A stretch of 64,000 bases of DNA from Variovorax sp. YR216 (GTDB taxonomy: Bacteria > Pseudomonadota > Gammaproteobacteria > Burkholderiales > Burkholderiaceae_C), in the NCBI RefSeq assembly GCF_900107745.1, contig NZ_FNRO01000011.1, forward strand, positions 124,001-188,000, read 5' to 3'. This document shows, piece by piece, positions 60,937-64,000 of this stretch; the first letter of the stretch is position 1; each line of letters starts with the position of its first letter. Under the pieces are notes generated by a model. It saw nothing but the letters and a program-made list of their open reading frames with translations. It did not search any database and had not been told where the DNA came from. A program made the translations under genes and the position numbers.

Positions 60937-62139
60937 ATGCACCCTCGAGTGGCGCCCATGCTGAACATCGACGAGCCGACTCGCGGGGCGCCCAAGGCCT
61001 TCGCATTGTTCGAACTGGGCTTCCGTCCCTTCTATCTGCTCGCAAGCGTCTTTGCAGCGCTGTCCATCCCGCTGTGGGCGCTGCAGTTCTCCGGCATCCT
61101 TCCGCATCCTTATCTGGCTGGTCCGGTGTGGCACGCCCACGAAATGCTCTTCGGCTTCACTCTGGCAGTCATCGTCGGCTTTCTCTTCACAGCGGGTCGC
61201 AACTGGACCAGCTTGCCGACCCCGACCGGCTGGCCGCTTTGTGGATTGGCTGTCCTTTGGGTCGCTGCGCGCGTCCTGGTGCTGACGCCCTACGCGGTCG
61301 CCGCGGCTGTGGCCAATGTCGCCTTCCCCCTGGCCGCTGCCGCTGCGCTCGCGGTGCCGTTCGTGAGGGCGCGGAACAAGCGCAACTACTTCTTCATTGC
61401 ACTGCTCGTTCTGCTGGCATTCGCGGCTGCCTTCATCCATCTGACGCAACTCGGCCTCCTCGCGGTTCCGGCATGGGCGGGGCTCCAGGTTGCGCTCGAC
61501 GTCGTGCTGTTTGTCCTGGCTGTGATGGGAGGCCGTGTCATCCCCATGTTCACCAACAACGGCGTGCCAGGCGCATCTGCGACCAGGAGGCCTGGCGTCG
61601 AGAAGACGGCACTCGGTGCCGTGCTCCTACTGCTCGTCGCCGATGCCCTCGGCGTGCATGGGTGGCCAGTTGCAGCCGCCGCGGCGGTCGCCTGCGTGGC
61701 GCACCTGTGGAGATGGACACTGTGGCAGCCATGGAAGACCCTGCGTGCGCCTCTCGTCTGGGTGCTGCATTTGGCCTACGTATGGGTTCCCGTCCACTTG
61801 CTTCTTCGCGTACTGGGCGAATTCGGATGGGTGGCTCCGTCGGTGGCCGCGCATGCGCTGATGGTCGGCGCAGCAGGCGGTCTCATCATGGGAATGATGA
61901 CTCGGACAGCCAAGGGACACACGGGTCGCCCATTGCGTGCCGACCGCTACGAGACCACCTGCTACGTCCTCGTTCTTTCCGCCGCAGTGGTCCGTGTTGC
62001 CCTGCCGCTCCTCGCGCCGGGCCAGGCCATTCATGCCATCTTGTGTTCGGCTGCGCTTTGGTCTGCGGCTTTTGCGCTCTACGCCTTGCGCTACTGGCCG
62101 GTTCTGTCGCGGCCTCGTATCGACGGTCGCCCGGGTTGA
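60937..62139 (+). CDS. nnrS: NnrS family protein
   Basis: 400 residues from the ATG at 60937; a GTG at 60904 and an ATG at 60958 are alternatives. About twelve membrane helices; starts with FALFELGFRPFYLLA, with WHAHEMLFGFTLAVIVGFLFTAGRNWT (family signature) and MGGRVIPMFTNN. NnrS is a haem- and copper-containing inner membrane protein that protects against nitric oxide and related metal-nitrosyl stress. Behind an FNR/DNR-type box and a DUF2249 gene, so NO- or oxygen-responsive expression is likely. Confidence 0.9.
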   Translation: MHPRVAPMLNIDEPTRGAPKAFALFELGFRPFYLLASVFAALSIPLWALQFSGILPHPYLAGPVWHAHEMLFGFTLAVIVGFLFTAGRNWTSLPTPTGWPLCGLAVLWVAARVLVLTPYAVAAAVANVAFPLAAAAALAVPFVRARNKRNYFFIALLVLLAFAAAFIHLTQLGLLAVPAWAGLQVALDVVLFVLAVMGGRVIPMFTNNGVPGASATRRPGVEKTALGAVLLLLVADALGVHGWPVAAAAAVACVAHLWRWTLWQPWKTLRAPLVWVLHLAYVWVPVHLLLRVLGEFGWVAPSVAAHALMVGAAGGLIMGMMTRTAKGHTGRPLRADRYETTCYVLVLSAAVVRVALPLLAPGQAIHAILCSAALWSAAFALYALRYWPVLSRPRIDGRPG

Positions 62140-62255
62140 GCCCCAAGTCTGCTTTGGGCAAGGCATTTATCTGGGGCACCTTGCGTTCGCAACTTCTGTT
62201 GCTGGCATTTGGTGAATCGGGCAGCATTGCGCTTTTCTCCGATCTCACTAGCCTC

Positions 62256-62663
62256 ATGAGAATCACCGTCGAAACCACCGTCTCCGCCCCCCTCTCCGAA
62301 GTCTGGTGCGCCTACACCACCCCCGAAGACATCAAGCAGTGGAATGCCGCGTCCGACGACTGGCACACCACGGCGGCCACCGTGGACCTGCGCGAAGGCG
62401 GCGCCTTCTCGTCGCGCATGGAGGCCAAGGATGGCAGCATGGGCTTCGACTTCGCGGGCACCTACACGAAGATCGTGCCGCAGGCGTTGATCGAATATTC
62501 CTTCGGCGACCGCACCGCGCAGGTCGAATTCACCGACGCCGCCGATGGCGTCAAGGTGCGCGTGACCTTCGATGCGGAGACGACGTTCCCGGTCGAGCAG
62601 CAGCAGCAAGGCTGGCAGGCGATCCTGGAGAACTTTGCGCGGCACGTGGAGAAGAAGCGGTAA
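62256..62663 (+). CDS. SRPBCC (AHSA1-type) domain protein
   Basis: 135 residues. START-like fold of the AHSA1 group: begins MRITVETTVSAPLSEVWCAYTTPEDIKQWNAAS, with GGAFSSRMEAKDGSMGFDFAGTYTKI and the C-terminal helix WQAILENFARHVEKKR. Binds a hydrophobic ligand or acts as a chaperone co-factor in the family; ligand unknown. Its last ~113 bases are also read by the convergent membrane protein gene. Confidence 0.88.
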   Translation: MRITVETTVSAPLSEVWCAYTTPEDIKQWNAASDDWHTTAATVDLREGGAFSSRMEAKDGSMGFDFAGTYTKIVPQALIEYSFGDRTAQVEFTDAADGVKVRVTFDAETTFPVEQQQQGWQAILENFARHVEKKR

Positions 62664-63849
62664 GACCCGGCGCGATCAGCAAGCCACGGGCGGCCTGCCG
62701 CACGTCCGGTGACGAGAAGCGGAAGGCCGCGCGGTCCAGCAGGTAGTGGATGAAGCCGGTCGCAAAGCCCAGCGCCAGCAGCACCGGCACGAAGGGCGAC
62801 GAGCGCAGCCACCATGCAGCCTCGCCGAAGATGCGGTCGGCGTAGACGTAGTCGTCGGTCACGGCTTCGACCTCCAGCAGCGGCAGCAGCAGGACGGAGA
62901 CGACAGAGAGCGCGAGCAGCACGGCCCAGCCGCGCCGGTTGATGGGTGCCAGCAGGCGCTGCCAGCGCGTGGTCGCTGCCTGCTCGCCACCCGCCGCCGC
63001 GAGTGAGGTGAGGCCCATCGCGGCACTCCAATGCTGCACGCTCCATAACACGATGAAGAGAAACGGATCGCGCGCGATGAAGGCCAGGAGCACCATCGCC
63101 GCCAGGCCGAGGACATAGCCGATGCGCGGAAGAGAGGGGCGCTCCGAGCGCAACTCCACGCCGAGCACGAGGGCGGTGAGGATCACGACGAGGGCAATGC
63201 CGCCGTCGTGCAGTGTGCGTGCCAACAGGTCCGACGCGACTTCTCCGAGCCACGGGTCGATCCAGCGCTCCTGAAAGGCGATCGACCCGGTCAAGGCCTG
63301 CGCCACCACGACGAAGCCGCCGCCCACGATGAGCGCGAACCATCGGTCGAGGCGTCGCGTGTTCGGCGATGAGGCCCGCCCAGCCCGCGCGCGGTAGAGG
63401 CTGAGCAGGCCGAAGTGCTGGGCGGCGTAATGGTGACTGACCAGCAGGAAGTCCAGCACCACCAACCAGAGGACGCGTTCCTCCAGAGGCATCGGCAGCA
63501 CGCGCTCGGGTGCCATCAGCACGGCGAAGCAAGCCGCCGCGATGAGCAGCGGGGCCGCGACGAAGCGCAGCCGTTGCCGGGCGAGGAGAGGGCGGTAGGC
63601 CGGGGTCGCGTAGGCCAGCCAGGCGGAAGACACCCGGTGGCCGAACCACAGCGGCACGGCGAGGACGAAGAACAAGCCGTCGACAGGGCTGTTGCGTGCG
63701 TCTTCATGGTCCTGCGCGAGCAGCAGCACCAGGGGCACCAGCCATAGAGGGTTCAGGATCCAGACGAGATCCCAGGCTGGGCTCTTGATGCACCGCGTCG
63801 CGACCGAGGGCGGTGCTTCGGCGCGAATCATCGGGTCCGCATCGGGCAT
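62551..63849 (-). CDS. multi-pass membrane protein of unknown function
   Basis: 432 residues from the ATG at 63849 (an ATG at 63888 is less likely). About ten to eleven hydrophobic segments, for example PLWLVPLVLLLA, VDGLFFVLAVPLWFG, LLIAAACFAVLM and IALVVILTALVLGVEL. HHYAAQHFGLLSLYRAR near residue 155 resembles the His-rich motifs of some membrane oxidoreductases (Brp/Blh-like), but this is only a loose similarity. The C-terminus overlaps the SRPBCC gene on the other strand by 113 bases and becomes low-complexity there, so the true end may be earlier in evolution. Confidence 0.75.
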   Translation of the reverse strand: MPDADPMIRAEAPPSVATRCIKSPAWDLVWILNPLWLVPLVLLLAQDHEDARNSPVDGLFFVLAVPLWFGHRVSSAWLAYATPAYRPLLARQRLRFVAAPLLIAAACFAVLMAPERVLPMPLEERVLWLVVLDFLLVSHHYAAQHFGLLSLYRARAGRASSPNTRRLDRWFALIVGGGFVVVAQALTGSIAFQERWIDPWLGEVASDLLARTLHDGGIALVVILTALVLGVELRSERPSLPRIGYVLGLAAMVLLAFIARDPFLFIVLWSVQHWSAAMGLTSLAAAGGEQAATTRWQRLLAPINRRGWAVLLALSVVSVLLLPLLEVEAVTDDYVYADRIFGEAAWWLRSSPFVPVLLALGFATGFIHYLLDRAAFRFSSPDVRQAARGLLIAPGLTASSPRAAQSSPGSPASLAAAARPGTSSPHRRSRAP

Positions 63850-63932
63850 GGAATCCCCCTTCTCGGAACTGCGGTTGGCGGCAAGCATACGCCGCTCGGG
63901 TCCCGAGTGACCGCGGAACGCGGCGACTGCGG

Positions 63933-64000
63933 CTAGAGATCTGCCAGCATCCCCGTCGAGGTCGCTTCCGCCGCGAGCTTTCCTTGCGGGTTGTAGAGCG
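63933..64000 (-). CDS. C-terminal end of a thioesterase-like gene (partial)
   Basis: Only 21 codons are in the window: LYNPQGKLAAEATSTGMLADL and a TAG stop. The pattern (small hydrophobic, N/D-x-x-G-K/R-L-A-A-E, then T/S-x-x-G) is like the end of acyl-CoA thioesterase II/hotdog proteins (YDxxGrLVAexxQeGL). The gene continues past the right edge, and the assignment rests on this fragment. Confidence 0.4.
   Translation of the reverse strand, partial: LYNPQGKLAAEATSTGMLADL

Overview
The window is high-GC, densely coded chromosomal DNA that reads as a Comamonadaceae-type betaproteobacterium. Variovorax is my best guess from protein style and from the parE-transglycosylase-parC and dapA-bamC arrangements; this is an inference from gene content, not a database match. 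I saw no rRNA, tRNA or CRISPR. The long antisense reading frames in the GC-rich genes are shadows and are left out.

Layout. 1-4.2 kb: the end of a ribosomal-protein hydroxylase (YcfD type), a lipoprotein, a six-EF-hand protein and a divergent two-component system. 4.2-9.4 kb (minus): MBL hydrolase, bamC, dapA, methyltransferase, MFS transporter. 9.5-15.2 kb: topoisomerase IV (parE, parC) flanking a lytic transglycosylase. 15.2-23 kb: a phosphoethanolamine-transferase-like sulfatase-fold protein, a 1187-residue membrane patatin, a small lipoprotein, a MITE-like palindrome and a CorA-type transporter. 23-29.7 kb: a sugar-acid operon (ABC importer, kguE, kguK, kguD, ptxS-like repressor) behind a perfect PtxS operator. 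29.7-31.9 kb: a hipBA module beside a decayed cyclase gene. 31.9-36.8 kb: a lysine-catabolism pair and a Memo/radical-SAM pair. 36.9-50.2 kb: a large predicted peptide-ligase cluster interrupted by comEC. 50.3-60.5 kb: glycerol regulon (glpK, glpR, glpD and a glpSTPQUV-type ABC importer). 60.5-64 kb: a DUF2249-nnrS unit behind a perfect FNR/DNR-type box, an SRPBCC protein, a membrane protein and the end of a thioesterase-like gene.

Two systems stand out. (1) The kgu operon has an amino-acid-type ABC importer where Pseudomonas has the KguT permease. Its binding protein keeps the carboxylate-binding Arg but has Ser in place of the ammonium-binding Asp, and the operator TGAAACCGGTTTCA sits at its promoter. 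Together these suggest a 2-ketogluconate ABC importer. (2) Two versions of the circularly permuted ATP-grasp/alpha-E module lie about 6 kb apart: one fused with altered motif residues, one as two separate genes with canonical-looking motifs. They occur with two transglutaminases, one fused to a DUF2126 amidoligase. This looks like a tag- or peptide-ligation/hydrolysis system with no known substrate.

Five copies of a REP-like intergenic element (5.1, 8.1, 41.5, 50.2 and 51.9 kb) show compensatory base changes in the outer stem. In four of the five, the CTGGGGG end lies close to a stop codon.
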